From Chryseobacterium caseinilyticum (GTDB lineage: Bacteria; Bacteroidota; Bacteroidia; Flavobacteriales; Weeksellaceae), in the NCBI RefSeq assembly GCF_014837145.1, contig NZ_JACYFS010000005.1, positions 124,001 through 188,000 of the forward strand: a DNA stretch of 64,000 nucleotides, given 5' to 3'. Under the pieces are notes generated by a model, which worked only from the letters and a program-made list of their open reading frames with translations, was not told where the DNA came from and did no database searches. A program made the position numbers and the translations under genes. Positions 24,476 to 34,002 of the stretch are shown here, piece after piece (within the stretch, counting starts at the first letter, position 1; each line of letters starts with the position of its first letter).

Positions 24476-26032
24476 ATGAAGAAATATCTTTTGTTATTTG
24501 TCATTGCAATATTTGTAATGTCTTGTTCAAAAAAAGTTGAGATCAAAGGAAAGATCGCAGGAAGTTCACCGCTTGAAAGAATCGAGTTTGTGGAGGCTTC
24601 CGGTGTGGCTACTTTACCGTTAACCAATATCGGTTTAGACAAAGACGGAAATTTTACAGGAACTTTTGAAGCTCCTAAAGACGGAATGTACCTGATGAAT
24701 TATGCAGGGAAATCTAACCTAATTTTCTTAAAAGGAGGTCAGAATATCAATATTTCAGGGAATTCTGCTACATTTCCAAACGAATTTACAGTAACCGGAG
24801 ATGGTAAAGCAGATAATGAATTCTACCAGGCTTGTCAGAAATTCTTAATGACTTACGGTCAGACGATAGATATTCAGACATTAAGCAGCGGAACTGAAGA
24901 TGCATTTCTTAAAGGAATTCAAAAAATTTCAGCAGATTTAAATAAAAACATTGAAGAAAACGTAAAGAAATTCAATCCCGGAAAAGAGGTTATTGAATGG
25001 AAAAAGAACGATGTAAACACTGCGATTCTTAACGTAATGGCTGGTTACGAAATGTCTAAAAAACAACAGAATGCAGGAAATCCTTCTTTCAAAGTTTCTA
25101 AAGCGTTTACAGATTACGAAAACAAACTTCAGGAAGACAAAGAAAAAATGGTAGCTTCAAGCCCGTTTTTCAGACAGTATCTTTTAACAAAAATCAGCAT
25201 GGATTTCCAAAAATTTGCTGAAGCTAAAGCAAAAGGAAAAACAGATATTTCTACATCAGAACTTTTCAATGACTTCCTTAAAACTAAGAAAGATCTTTCA
25301 CAAACCACCAAAGATTATCTTTTGGCATTCGTGATTGCTCAGTCTGATATGCATTTGGGAACTCCTGCAAAAGCATCAGCTAAAATTTCTGAAATTATTG
25401 AAAAAGACATCAAAGATTCTTCAGTAAAAGAAGATCTTAAAAAAATGCAGTTTGCCATCAACGGTGTTAAAATCGGAGAAGCGGCTCCTGATGTGAAATT
25501 AACTAAACAGGACGGAAGCGCTTTCAAGCTTTCTGATAATGGAGGTAAGCCAACAGTGGTAATGTTCTACGCTTCGTGGAATCCCTATATCGCAGAAGGT
25601 ACTGCACCTGTAGTGAAAGAAGTGGTAAATTTCTATAAGGCAAAAATGAATTTTGTATTCGTAAATCTTGATGATACAAAAGATCAGTTCACAAAAACAA
25701 GCAAAGCGATGTTTACTGGAGTACAGGGAACAAATGTTTACGGAGAAGGTGGTTTAAACTCTGACGCCGCAAAAAAATTCGGAATCTACGGTTTCAAATT
25801 ACCTTGCTATATCGTACTCGACAAAGCAGGAAAAGTGGCAAGCAGACCATACATGAATTTAGGCGAGCCGGAATTGGTTTCAATTCTTGACAAACAAACA
25901 GGATTATCTGCACCAATGGCTGCACCAAATCCTCAGCAGCAACAGCAAATGTTGACGCCAGAGCAAATGCAGCAGATGCAGGAAATGGCAGCACAACAGC
26001 AACAACAACAGCAACCTGCTCAGACAAAATAA
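24476..26032 (+). CDS. Thioredoxin-fold lipoprotein lacking the redox cysteines, with a Gln-rich tail
   Basis: From the ATG at 24476 the product has 518 residues. It has a lipoprotein signal (MKKYLLLFVIAIFVMSC) and a DUF4369-like beta domain in the first 110 residues. A helical middle region follows, then a TlpA/AhpC-like thioredoxin domain from about residue 335 (IGEAAPDVKLTKQDGSAFKL). Where TlpA proteins have WCxxC the sequence reads ASWNPYIAEG, so the usual disulfide chemistry is absent; it may serve as a binding or structural protein. The C terminus is Pro/Gln-rich (QMQQMQEMAAQQQQQQQ). A possible -7 box (TATTTTTG, 24447-24454) lies 22 bp before this start, which makes the upstream ATG-like start at 24422 unlikely. 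Confidence 0.85.
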   Translation: MKKYLLLFVIAIFVMSCSKKVEIKGKIAGSSPLERIEFVEASGVATLPLTNIGLDKDGNFTGTFEAPKDGMYLMNYAGKSNLIFLKGGQNINISGNSATFPNEFTVTGDGKADNEFYQACQKFLMTYGQTIDIQTLSSGTEDAFLKGIQKISADLNKNIEENVKKFNPGKEVIEWKKNDVNTAILNVMAGYEMSKKQQNAGNPSFKVSKAFTDYENKLQEDKEKMVASSPFFRQYLLTKISMDFQKFAEAKAKGKTDISTSELFNDFLKTKKDLSQTTKDYLLAFVIAQSDMHLGTPAKASAKISEIIEKDIKDSSVKEDLKKMQFAINGVKIGEAAPDVKLTKQDGSAFKLSDNGGKPTVVMFYASWNPYIAEGTAPVVKEVVNFYKAKMNFVFVNLDDTKDQFTKTSKAMFTGVQGTNVYGEGGLNSDAAKKFGIYGFKLPCYIVLDKAGKVASRPYMNLGEPELVSILDKQTGLSAPMAAPNPQQQQQMLTPEQMQQMQEMAAQQQQQQQPAQTK

Positions 26033-26052
26033 TATATATATCAAAATAGATC

Positions 26053-26082
26053 AAAACCTTGTCTTCGGATAAGGTTTTTTTT
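26053..26082 (+). terminator. Terminator after the thioredoxin-fold lipoprotein gene
   Basis: AAAACCTTGTC and GATAAGGTTTT pair around TTCG (one G-U pair), with a T run of eight. Confidence 0.88.
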
Positions 26083-26193
26083 ATTTGTACTTTTGCAGAC
26101 TGAAACTGAAAAGTTTCTGAAAGTTGATTAGAAAAAATAGAAATTTTACGGATACAATAATAGAAAGTTAGATCCGTAGCGATAGAAATTGTT

Positions 26194-27600
26194 ATGAGAA
26201 AGAAGAAAGACGTCATTCTTGAAAATATAAAATTATTTGCCGCCGGCGCAAAAGGTGTAGCCATTGGAAAAACTGAAGAAGGAAAAACCGTTTTGGTTTC
26301 CGGAGCGATTCCCGGTGATGTGGTAAACGCAAGAGTTAAAAAGTCGAAGTCAAAATATTACGAGGCTGAAGTAAAAGAACTCGTTGAGAAATCTCCGTTC
26401 AGAGTGGAGCCGAAATGCATTCACTTTGGTGTGTGTGGTGGTTGTAAGTGGCAGAATATGAGCTACGAAAAACAGCTTGAAATTAAACAGGAAGAGGTTT
26501 ACAATAATATTAAAAGAATCGGTGGTATTGAAAATTTTGAAACCGTTCCAATTTTGGGTGCTGAAGAACAGTATTTCTACAGAAACAAAATGGAGTTTTC
26601 TTTCTCCAACGCAAGATGGCTGACTCAGTATGAGATCAGTTCAGAAGAAAATTTCGGGAGCAGAGATGCTTTAGGTTTTCATATTCCGGGAATGTGGAGC
26701 AAGATTTTAGATTTAAAGGAATGCTGGCTGCAGGAAGATCCTTCCAATGCAATCCGTCTGGCTGTTAAGAAATTTGCAGAGAACAAAGGATTAGACTTTT
26801 TTGATGTTAAAATTCAGAAAGGTTTCCTGAGAACTTTGATGATGAGACAGAATTCTAAGGGTGAATGGATGGTTTTATTCCAGCTTCACAGAGAAGAAAA
26901 AGAAAACCGCATTGAGCTTTTTGATTTTCTCCTGGAGCAGTTCCCACAGATTAAAACTTTGGTGTATGCCATCAATCCGAAACAGAACGATTCCATTTAT
27001 GATTTAGATGTGAAAACGTATTTCGGCGAAGGATTTTTAATGGAAGAAATGGATGGACTGAAATTTAAAATAGGACCTAAATCATTCTTCCAGACGAATT
27101 ATAAGCAAGCGTTAGAATTATATAGAAAAACACTTGAATTTGCTGATCTGAAAGGTGATGAAGTCGTTTACGATTTGTACACCGGAACAGGAACCATCGC
27201 TCAGTACGTTGCCAGAAATGCAAAACACGTTATCGGAATTGAATCTGTACAGGAAGCCATCGATGCAGCCATCGAACACGCTGAACTGAACGGTCTAACC
27301 AACACAACATTCTACTGTGGAGACATGAAAAACGTTTTCAACGATGAGTTTTTAGAAAATCATCCACCGGCAGATGTTTTAATTACAGATCCGCCAAGAG
27401 ACGGTATGCATCAGAAAGTGGTAGAGCAGATTTTAAAATTAGCTCCTCACAAAGTGGTGTATGTAAGCTGTAATTCAGCTACTCAGGCAAGAGATTTGGC
27501 TTTGATGAAAGAACAGTATGATGTGGTAAAGATTCTCCCTGTCGATATGTTTCCGCAGACTCACCACGTGGAGAATATTGCTCTGCTTATCAAGAAATAA
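26194..27600 (+). CDS. rlmD: 23S rRNA (uracil-5-)-methyltransferase RlmD/RumA type
   Basis: 468 residues. An N-terminal TRAM RNA-binding domain (about 8-65) is followed by the [4Fe-4S] cysteines C75, C81 and C84 (CIHFGVCGGC) with a fourth in LKECW. The Rossmann methyltransferase domain has VYDLYTGTGTIAQ for SAM binding, DPPRDGM, and the catalytic cysteine in VYVSCNSAT. These features match RlmD, which makes m5U in 23S rRNA; Bacteroidota enzymes of this family could be RlmD or RlmCD in specificity. A possible -7 box TACTTTTG lies at 26088-26095. The gene lies 36 bp from the protease gene downstream. Known neighbours in Flavobacteriia, DUF6452 and DUF6048, appear nearby. Confidence 0.93.
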   Translation: MRKKKDVILENIKLFAAGAKGVAIGKTEEGKTVLVSGAIPGDVVNARVKKSKSKYYEAEVKELVEKSPFRVEPKCIHFGVCGGCKWQNMSYEKQLEIKQEEVYNNIKRIGGIENFETVPILGAEEQYFYRNKMEFSFSNARWLTQYEISSEENFGSRDALGFHIPGMWSKILDLKECWLQEDPSNAIRLAVKKFAENKGLDFFDVKIQKGFLRTLMMRQNSKGEWMVLFQLHREEKENRIELFDFLLEQFPQIKTLVYAINPKQNDSIYDLDVKTYFGEGFLMEEMDGLKFKIGPKSFFQTNYKQALELYRKTLEFADLKGDEVVYDLYTGTGTIAQYVARNAKHVIGIESVQEAIDAAIEHAELNGLTNTTFYCGDMKNVFNDEFLENHPPADVLITDPPRDGMHQKVVEQILKLAPHKVVYVSCNSATQARDLALMKEQYDVVKILPVDMFPQTHHVENIALLIKK

Positions 27601-27635
27601 TTGCTTAATTTTGAAATTATAATTTTAAGAACTGA

Positions 27636-30113
27636 ATGAAAAACGTGAAAAACATAAGCTTAGCAATGGCTGCCGCTGCAATGATGTTGTCAACGCAGAC
27701 TTTATTTGCTCAGGAAAAAGATTCTGCCACTACAAAGAAAGAACCAGCTGCTGCTGGAGCAAAAAAGGAAGATGATAAAAAGAAATCTCCGATAAAGCCT
27801 TACAAAGAAATCATTACAGATAAAGCGGTTTCTGACGACGGCGTTTTCACAGTTCATAAAGTTGACGATAAATATTACTTCGAAATTCCGGATTCTGTAC
27901 TGAAAAAAGAATTTCTTCTCGTGACAAGATTAACAAAAGCAGCTGCAGGAATGCGTTCCGGAATGTCAGGATATGCCGGCGACCAGATCGGCCAGCAGGT
28001 TGTTGCTTTCGAAAAAGGACCGAAAGACAAAATTCTTTTAAGATCAATATCCTTCGTAGACTATGCGAAAGATTCTACTTCGGACATGTACAATTCTGTA
28101 ACAAGAAATAATGTGCAGAGCATCATCAAATCTTTTGATGTTAAAACGTATGGAGTCAATAAAAAGACGACAGTAATTGAAGTAACCGATGTTTTGAACG
28201 CAGATACAGAGCTTACTTCATTCTCCGTTTGGGCAAAAGACGCTTTTCGTGTTGGAGCTTTTCAGAAAGATATGTCTTTTGTGAATTTTGTGAAATCATA
28301 TCCCACAAATATTGAAATCAATACAACCAAAACTTTCGCAAGAACTTTAGGTAAATTGCCACCGGAACTGGCAAAGGATGCTCCAAAAATCAGCGGAAAT
28401 TATACCGTGGAAGTGAATTCTTCATTTGTTCTTCTTCCCGAGAACAAAATGCAGGCAAGATATTTCGACCCGAGAGTTGGATATTTTGCTGTTGGATACA
28501 CAGATTTCGATTTAGATCCGCAAGGTGTAAAGAAAGTTTCCTTAGTTAAAAGATGGAGACTTGAGCCTAAGCCTCAGGATCTGGAAAAATATAAAAATGG
28601 TGAACTGGTAGAGCCTGCAAAACCAATTGTATTTTACATCGATCCCGCAACTCCGAAAAAATGGGTACCTTATTTAATGCAGGGCGTAAACGACTGGCAG
28701 AAAGCTTTTGAAAAAGCAGGTTTCAAAAATGCCATCATCGCAAAAGTTCCTGACTTAAAAACCAATCCAGACTGGAGCCTTGAAGACGCGAGATTTTCTG
28801 CGATTGTTTACAAACCTTCAGACGTGCCGAACGCTTCAGGTCCATCAATTTCAGATCCAAGAACCGGTGAGATTCTGGAAAGTCATATCAACTGGTATCA
28901 CAACGTAATGTTGTTGCTGAGAAACTGGTATTTTGTACAGGCTTCTCCAAACGATCCGAGAGCGAGAATGGTAGATTTTGATGATAAGCTGATGGGAGAA
29001 CTGATCAGATTTGTTTCTTCTCATGAAGTAGGTCACACTTTAGGTTTAAGACATAACTACGGTTCAAGTTCAACTGTTCCTGTCGAGAAATTGAGAGATA
29101 AAAAGTGGGTTGAAAAAAACGGTCACACGCCATCAATCATGGATTATGCAAGATTTAATTATGTTGCACAGCCGGAAGATAACATCAGCGATGCCGGAAT
29201 CATGCCTAGAATTGGTGACTATGACGACTGGGCAATTGAGTGGGGCTACAGAAGATTTAATGAATATAAAACTCCTGAAACTGAAAAGGAATTTTTAAAT
29301 AAATGGGTCATCAAAAACCTCAAAAACGAAAGACTTTGGTTCGGAACTGAAACCAATCCTTTTGACCCGAGATCTCAAAGCGAGCAGGTAGGTGACAACG
29401 CCATGATTGCAAGCACATACGGAATTAAAAATCTGAAAAGAATCGTAGACAATCTCGAAAAATGGACTGAAAAACCAAACGAAGATTACGATAATCTCGG
29501 AATGATGTATGATCAGGTGGTGACTCAGTTTAAAAGGTATTCCGGTCATGTTTCAAAATACATCGGCGGTGAAATGGAAACGCCTAAAAATGTAGAGCAG
29601 TCTGGTGTAGTTTACGAGCCGGTTTCGAAAAAAGATCAGAAAGAGGCGATGAAATTTTTAGATGAAAACATTTTCACTACGCCAAATTGGCTGATTAAAA
29701 AAGAAATTTTTGAGAAAACAGGAAAAACACCTGCAGGAACAGTTTCGGATGTACAAAATGGAGTCTTGTCGAGAATTTTGAGCCCGATGGTTTTACAGAA
29801 AATGGCTCAGATGGAAACTGTGGATCCTAGAACATATACTTTAATCGAGTTGTTTTCAGATTTAAATACATCCATTATCAGAAAAGATAATCCTGATGTT
29901 TACGTGAGAAATCTTCAGAGAAGCTACGTGGATCAGCAGATTAAACTGGCAGATTCAAAATCTTTTGATAAAACGGATGTTTCAGCAATTGCTAGAGGAA
30001 ATTTAAATTCAATTAAAAAAGAGCTGGCAGCAAAAACAGATAACAATACTGTGAATAAATACCATTATGAAGATCTTGTTTTCAGAATTGAAAAAGCTTT
30101 AGACCCAAAATAA
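27636..30113 (+). CDS. Secreted zinc-dependent metalloprotease (DUF5117/DUF5118 type)
   Basis: 825 residues with a signal peptide (NISLAMAAAAMMLSTQTLFAQ). A Lys/Ala-rich linker (about 25-50) is followed by an N-terminal region of the DUF5118/DUF5117 type. The metzincin-type zinc motif HEVGHTLGLRHN lies near residue 460, with a methionine-turn candidate in PSIMDYARFNYV. There is no T9SS sorting domain, so the protein is probably periplasmic. Bacteroidota genomes commonly carry several of these large proteins and no substrate is established. It is 36 bp after rlmD and one base before the DUF6452 gene, so it probably sits inside the rlmD-DUF6452-DUF6048 transcript. Confidence 0.9.
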   Translation: MKNVKNISLAMAAAAMMLSTQTLFAQEKDSATTKKEPAAAGAKKEDDKKKSPIKPYKEIITDKAVSDDGVFTVHKVDDKYYFEIPDSVLKKEFLLVTRLTKAAAGMRSGMSGYAGDQIGQQVVAFEKGPKDKILLRSISFVDYAKDSTSDMYNSVTRNNVQSIIKSFDVKTYGVNKKTTVIEVTDVLNADTELTSFSVWAKDAFRVGAFQKDMSFVNFVKSYPTNIEINTTKTFARTLGKLPPELAKDAPKISGNYTVEVNSSFVLLPENKMQARYFDPRVGYFAVGYTDFDLDPQGVKKVSLVKRWRLEPKPQDLEKYKNGELVEPAKPIVFYIDPATPKKWVPYLMQGVNDWQKAFEKAGFKNAIIAKVPDLKTNPDWSLEDARFSAIVYKPSDVPNASGPSISDPRTGEILESHINWYHNVMLLLRNWYFVQASPNDPRARMVDFDDKLMGELIRFVSSHEVGHTLGLRHNYGSSSTVPVEKLRDKKWVEKNGHTPSIMDYARFNYVAQPEDNISDAGIMPRIGDYDDWAIEWGYRRFNEYKTPETEKEFLNKWVIKNLKNERLWFGTETNPFDPRSQSEQVGDNAMIASTYGIKNLKRIVDNLEKWTEKPNEDYDNLGMMYDQVVTQFKRYSGHVSKYIGGEMETPKNVEQSGVVYEPVSKKDQKEAMKFLDENIFTTPNWLIKKEIFEKTGKTPAGTVSDVQNGVLSRILSPMVLQKMAQMETVDPRTYTLIELFSDLNTSIIRKDNPDVYVRNLQRSYVDQQIKLADSKSFDKTDVSAIARGNLNSIKKELAAKTDNNTVNKYHYEDLVFRIEKALDPK

Positions 30114-30114
30114 A

Positions 30115-30591
30115 ATGAAGCAGTTTTTAAAATATACATTCCTTATTTTTTGTCTCGGAACCGTGGTAAGTTGCGGCGGAGATGACGATATCTGCGAAAG
30201 CGGTGAAGGAACACCAAGGATGAAAATAAAATTCAGAAATGCCGGTGGTCAGTTAAGAACGGTAGATTCCCTTTATCTGAGAGTAGATTACGGAAACCGT
30301 ATCGTTGATTTTGGCAGGACTGTCAACGCAGATTCACTCATCGTTCCTTTAAGAGTTGACGAATCTCCTTTTACCGATCTGTATTTTAAAACCAGAAGAA
30401 CGGAAGTGGAATCTAAAGTCAGAGTAAATTATACAACTACATCAAAATATGTATCGCCAGGCTGTGGTGTAAAAAAAACGTATCAGAATGTAAATTCACA
30501 ATTGGTAACACCGGGCAAGGTAACCGCAGCAGCAAACGGACAAAACTTTATCGAAAATGAAGACAAAACTAATCTTTTCCTTACTTTTTAG
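30115..30591 (+). CDS. DUF6452 family lipoprotein
   Basis: 158 residues with a lipoprotein signal ending at a cysteine (FLIFCLGTVVSCGGDDD). The mature part is beta-rich (KIKFRNAGGQL, LYLRVDYGNRIVDFG, KTRRTEVESKVRVNYT). A short block of cysteines (CE..., PGCGVKKTY) could form a disulfide. It is placed by memory with DUF6452, a Bacteroidota family found with DUF6048 and rlmD. It begins one base after the protease stop and its last 35 bases overlap the DUF6048 gene, so the two are translationally coupled. Surface or periplasmic location is expected; function unknown. Confidence 0.8.
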   Translation: MKQFLKYTFLIFCLGTVVSCGGDDDICESGEGTPRMKIKFRNAGGQLRTVDSLYLRVDYGNRIVDFGRTVNADSLIVPLRVDESPFTDLYFKTRRTEVESKVRVNYTTTSKYVSPGCGVKKTYQNVNSQLVTPGKVTAAANGQNFIENEDKTNLFLTF

Positions 30592-31219
30592 TCTGATGAC
30601 TCTGCAGATTTCTGCACAGGAAAAAAAAGAAGAAGAGGCTAAAGAAAAATGGAACTACGAACCCAACTTTATGGTTGGTGTTGACGTGTTGAATACTACA
30701 GTTTCTTTCTTCTCAGACCGTCAGCTTTTTCAGGGTTTTATTTCATCTAAAGTGAAAGGAAGAATCCACGCAATTATTGAAGCTGGTTTTGAAAAAAATG
30801 TATATCAGAAAAATGGTTACGACGCAACAGCGAACGGACCGTTTGCCAAGATTGGTGCATTTTATATGTTGGCAACAGATAAGGAAAATGAGTTCAACGG
30901 TTTTTATGGTGGAGGAAAAGTGGCTGGATCTTTTTATAAACAGGAATACATGGCGATTCCGGTAAGAGGTTTCGGTGGAAGTTCTGCAAGTGTTTCTATG
31001 CCTGCATCATCACAGTCCTCATTTTGGATTGAAGGAACCTTAGGAGGAAGAGTGCAGCTTTTCGAATCCAATTTTTTCATTGATGTCAATATGCAGCCAA
31101 GGTATTTGATTGCTACCTCAAAGCAGGATGAAGTGGAACCAATGATTGTTCCAGGTTTCGGAAGGAGTTCCAATAGTTTTAATATGGGGTTTTCCTGGAG
31201 TCTGGCTTATAAATTTTAA
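30557..31219 (+). CDS. DUF6048 family outer-membrane-type protein
   Basis: 220 residues. The signal peptide (LIFSLLFSLMTLQISAQ) is followed by a Glu/Lys-rich stretch and a domain of alternating strands ending in an aromatic residue (NMGFSWSLAYKF), as in small outer-membrane beta-barrels. The strands PNFMVGVDVLN, VKGRIHAIIEAGFEK and SFWIEGTLGGRVQ fit that view. It overlaps the end of the DUF6452 gene by 35 bp and closes the transcript, with a shared bidirectional terminator after it. I infer a barrel; no function is known. Confidence 0.83.
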   Translation: MKTKLIFSLLFSLMTLQISAQEKKEEEAKEKWNYEPNFMVGVDVLNTTVSFFSDRQLFQGFISSKVKGRIHAIIEAGFEKNVYQKNGYDATANGPFAKIGAFYMLATDKENEFNGFYGGGKVAGSFYKQEYMAIPVRGFGGSSASVSMPASSQSSFWIEGTLGGRVQLFESNFFIDVNMQPRYLIATSKQDEVEPMIVPGFGRSSNSFNMGFSWSLAYKF

Positions 31220-31220
31220 A

Positions 31221-31252
31221 AAAAAAGGGTGAAATTATTTTTTACCCTTTTT
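31221..31252. terminator. Bidirectional terminator between two convergent genes
   Basis: AAAAAGGGT pairs with ACCCTTTTT. A run of T residues follows in both directions. It overlaps the 3' end of the minus-strand lipoprotein gene. Confidence 0.75.
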
Positions 31253-31705
31253 AGTTCCCACTGTATTTTTGATTTCATTATATACATCTGCAAGTTGCTG
31301 CGGAGGATTTCCCGAATCAAAATCTGCCGAGCTGTAAGTTTTTCCGTCTTTTTCAATAATGATTACAGATGCTAAGGCAGCGTCACTGTATCTTTTGGTT
31401 GTTGGCGACTTGTAAGATTGTATTTCTTCAAGATTTATTTGAGCAATTTTATCCGAAATTACTTTCCAGCTGTCCGGGGATAAGCTTTTGCTTGTTAAAT
31501 TACCATTCAAGTCGGTCTCTGTTTTAGTCGGAGTAATGGTGAATAATCTGTTAGTACCACGAGTCTGTTCAGATAGCGAAATTCTTTGAACCGAGAGTTT
31601 TCCTACTACATTTTTGTCTTCATTCATCGTACTTCCGGTAGTTTTGGTTGTGTTGCAGTTAATTAAAGTAAGTAAACTTACGGCCAACGCAATATGTAAT
31701 TTCAT
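31235..31705 (-). CDS. Small lipoprotein of unknown function
   Basis: From the ATG at 31705 the product has 156 residues with a lipoprotein signal (LHIALAVSLLTLINC). The 31729 start would add eight residues ahead of a typical signal and is less likely. The mature part contains TPTKTETDLNGNLTSKSLS, SPDSWKVISDKIAQINL and VIIEKDGKTYSSADF, which reads as an alternating beta/alpha domain. I do not recognise the family. It is convergent with the DUF6048 gene and divergent from the M43 protease gene at 31829; no firm promoter was seen. Confidence 0.8.
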   Translation of the reverse strand: MKLHIALAVSLLTLINCNTTKTTGSTMNEDKNVVGKLSVQRISLSEQTRGTNRLFTITPTKTETDLNGNLTSKSLSPDSWKVISDKIAQINLEEIQSYKSPTTKRYSDAALASVIIIEKDGKTYSSADFDSGNPPQQLADVYNEIKNTVGTKKGKK

Positions 31706-31777
31706 TTTAAATTTTTTGTAAAAATACACTATTTATGATGCCATATTTTTATTTTTAATAAATTTTTTCGTTAAATA

Positions 31778-31809
31778 TTTATGGAAATTCCAATTTTGAA
31801 TTATATTTG
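31778..31809 (+). promoter_or_regulatory. Probable promoter of the first M43 protease gene
   Basis: TTTA (31778-31781), a 20-bp spacer and TATATTTG (31802-31809). The ATG at 31829 is 20 bp downstream; a reading frame beginning at 31781 would start inside the promoter, which argues for the 31829 start. Confidence 0.45.
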
Positions 31810-31828
31810 TAGTAAAAATAGAATCTTT

Positions 31829-33829
31829 ATGAATATAAAATCTACAATCTTTAAAACAGCAGTTTTATTTGCTTTTTACAGCGGCGGAATGGTTTTTGGG
31901 CAGTCTGTAAAAACAGGTAAAAATGCTGAGTTTTCACATCCTTCTGCTGAAGAATTAGCGAGAGCTGGTGGTGTGGAAAGATGTTCCTCTACAGAATATG
32001 AAGAGTTTTTACAAAAACATTTTCCTGGCAGAATGACTGCTGATCAATTTGAGGCATGGATTACTCCTTTAATTGAAAAAGAAAGAAATAATAAATCTCA
32101 AAGCGGTAATATCGTTACTATCCCTGTAGTAGTACATGTAATTCATGCTGGTCAGGCTTACGGAGTTGCTCCAAATATTGTAGATGAGCAGGTGCAATCG
32201 CAAATTACTGTAATGAATCAGGATTTCAGAAGACTTGTAGGTACACCGGGTTTCAACAGTAATCCAGTAGGTGCAGATACCCAGATTCAGTTTGCTTTGG
32301 CTAAAGTAGACCCTGCTGGTAACCCTACCAATGGTATTAACAGAGTAAATCTTTGTCAGGCAAACTGGTCACAGGCTCTGATAAATTCATTCGTTAAACC
32401 TGAAACTATATGGGATCCAACGCTGTATATGAATATGTGGAGTGTACAGTTTTCAAATACCGGTTTGCTGGGATATGCACAGTTTCCTTCAAATTCTAAT
32501 TTGGCTGGGCTTAATGCAAATGGAGGTGAAGCTTACACCGATGGTGTTGTAGCCAACTATGCAACTTTTGGCAGCAGTGATTTCAATACAACCGGTACAT
32601 TTTTGCTTAGTGCACCTTATGATAAAGGAAGAACAATGACGCACGAGGTTGGGCATTTTTTAGGATTAAGACATATCTGGGGTGATGCAACCTGTGGTGA
32701 TGATTTCTGTGCAGATACTCCTACAGCGCATACTTCGAATTATACCTGTAACCCGAGTATCCCAAGCTGTACGGTTCCTTCAGTTTTTGAAATGGTTCAG
32801 AATTACATGGACTACACTAATGATACTTGTATGAACATTTATACAGTTAATCAAAAAGACAGAATCACTGCTGTGATGAATAATTCTCCGAGACGACTGG
32901 AATTAAAAGCTTCTACAAAAGATGTGGCAATTCCGTTGTTTCCGAATGATGCAGAAGTGAAGTTGGAAAGAGAATGCACTACTATCAGCTGTACTACACC
33001 AACTGCTCAAAGTGTAAAAGTTTCGCTTTATAACAGAGGTACTGCTGTAATGACTTCTGCGGTTATCAATTACACAGTTAATAATCTGTCACAAACTTTC
33101 AACTGGACAGGAAGTCTTGCTCAGGATAAATACGCTATTGTTACTTTGCCAATGCCAACAAATGCTTCTGGAGGATATATGAATATCACTGTTCCTACAG
33201 TAAATGGGGTAGCTGATCAGAGAGCGTCAAACAGCAATATATTTGTTAATTATATGGGAGCTCCTACCAGATTAAACGAAAATGTGGTGTTTAACCTTCA
33301 GAGAGATCAGTATGGAAGCGAAACGTCTTGGACTCTTAAAAACAGTGCTGGCGTTACAGTGTACAGCGGTGGCCCATATACAGATCAGGTAAATCCGCCA
33401 TTAATCACTCAAAACTGGACTCTGAATGCCAATGAATGTTACACCTTTGTGATTTCAGATTCTTACGGAGATGGTATCTATCCTTATGGAGGTTTTTATA
33501 ATGTTCAGTCAACTACAGGGTCTACACTTGTAACAGGATCACACTTTGCGACCAGCCAGACGAAATATTTTAAAATACAGACATTAGGAACATCCGAGGC
33601 AACAAAAAATACTTTCAGCATTTATCCTAATCCTGCAACTGATGTTTTAAATATCAAAAATGTTTCAGACAAAGCTACATTCGAAATTCACAATGCAGTT
33701 GGTCAGCTTGTAAAAGCCGGAAATATTGAAAATGCTCAGGTAAATGTAGCAGATTTTGTAAAAGGTGTTTACATAATTACTGTAAGTGATAAAAATCTTG
33801 CAGAAAGATTAAAATTTATTAAAAAGTAA
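31829..33829 (+). CDS. Secreted M43-family zinc metalloprotease with T9SS sorting domain (first copy)
   Basis: From 31829 the product has 666 residues. A signal peptide (FKTAVLFAFYSGGMVFGQ) is followed by a pro-region with the RCSSTEYEEFLQKHFPGRM segment. The M43 (pappalysin/cytophagalysin) catalytic domain has the zinc motif HEVGHFLGLRH near residue 271, followed by DFCADTP, and NYMDYTNDTCM as the methionine turn. A beta domain (VKVSLYNRGTAV, NLQRDQYGSE, SYGDGIYPYGG) and a C-terminal type A sorting domain (FSIYPNPATDVLN, GVYIITV) end it. It should be secreted through T9SS and anchored or released. The next gene is a close paralogue, and the C-terminal sorting regions of the two are almost the same at DNA level. 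Confidence 0.92.
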   Translation: MNIKSTIFKTAVLFAFYSGGMVFGQSVKTGKNAEFSHPSAEELARAGGVERCSSTEYEEFLQKHFPGRMTADQFEAWITPLIEKERNNKSQSGNIVTIPVVVHVIHAGQAYGVAPNIVDEQVQSQITVMNQDFRRLVGTPGFNSNPVGADTQIQFALAKVDPAGNPTNGINRVNLCQANWSQALINSFVKPETIWDPTLYMNMWSVQFSNTGLLGYAQFPSNSNLAGLNANGGEAYTDGVVANYATFGSSDFNTTGTFLLSAPYDKGRTMTHEVGHFLGLRHIWGDATCGDDFCADTPTAHTSNYTCNPSIPSCTVPSVFEMVQNYMDYTNDTCMNIYTVNQKDRITAVMNNSPRRLELKASTKDVAIPLFPNDAEVKLERECTTISCTTPTAQSVKVSLYNRGTAVMTSAVINYTVNNLSQTFNWTGSLAQDKYAIVTLPMPTNASGGYMNITVPTVNGVADQRASNSNIFVNYMGAPTRLNENVVFNLQRDQYGSETSWTLKNSAGVTVYSGGPYTDQVNPPLITQNWTLNANECYTFVISDSYGDGIYPYGGFYNVQSTTGSTLVTGSHFATSQTKYFKIQTLGTSEATKNTFSIYPNPATDVLNIKNVSDKATFEIHNAVGQLVKAGNIENAQVNVADFVKGVYIITVSDKNLAERLKFIKK

Positions 33830-33853
33830 TTTTTTTTTGAATCATATTGAAAG

Positions 33854-33876
33854 CCTCCATTTGTGGAGGTTTTTTT
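33854..33876 (+). terminator. Terminator after the first M43 protease gene
   Basis: CCTCCA pairs with TGGAGG around TTTG, followed by seven T residues. Confidence 0.88.
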
Positions 33877-34002
33877 ATGCTGACAAATAAATATAGGCTT
33901 TCATATTAATTAATTTAAATAATTTTAACTTTCTTTACTTTTGTATTAAATATTTTATAATTTTAAAATAGATATATTTGCACTGTAAAAAATAATTTGA
34001 AA

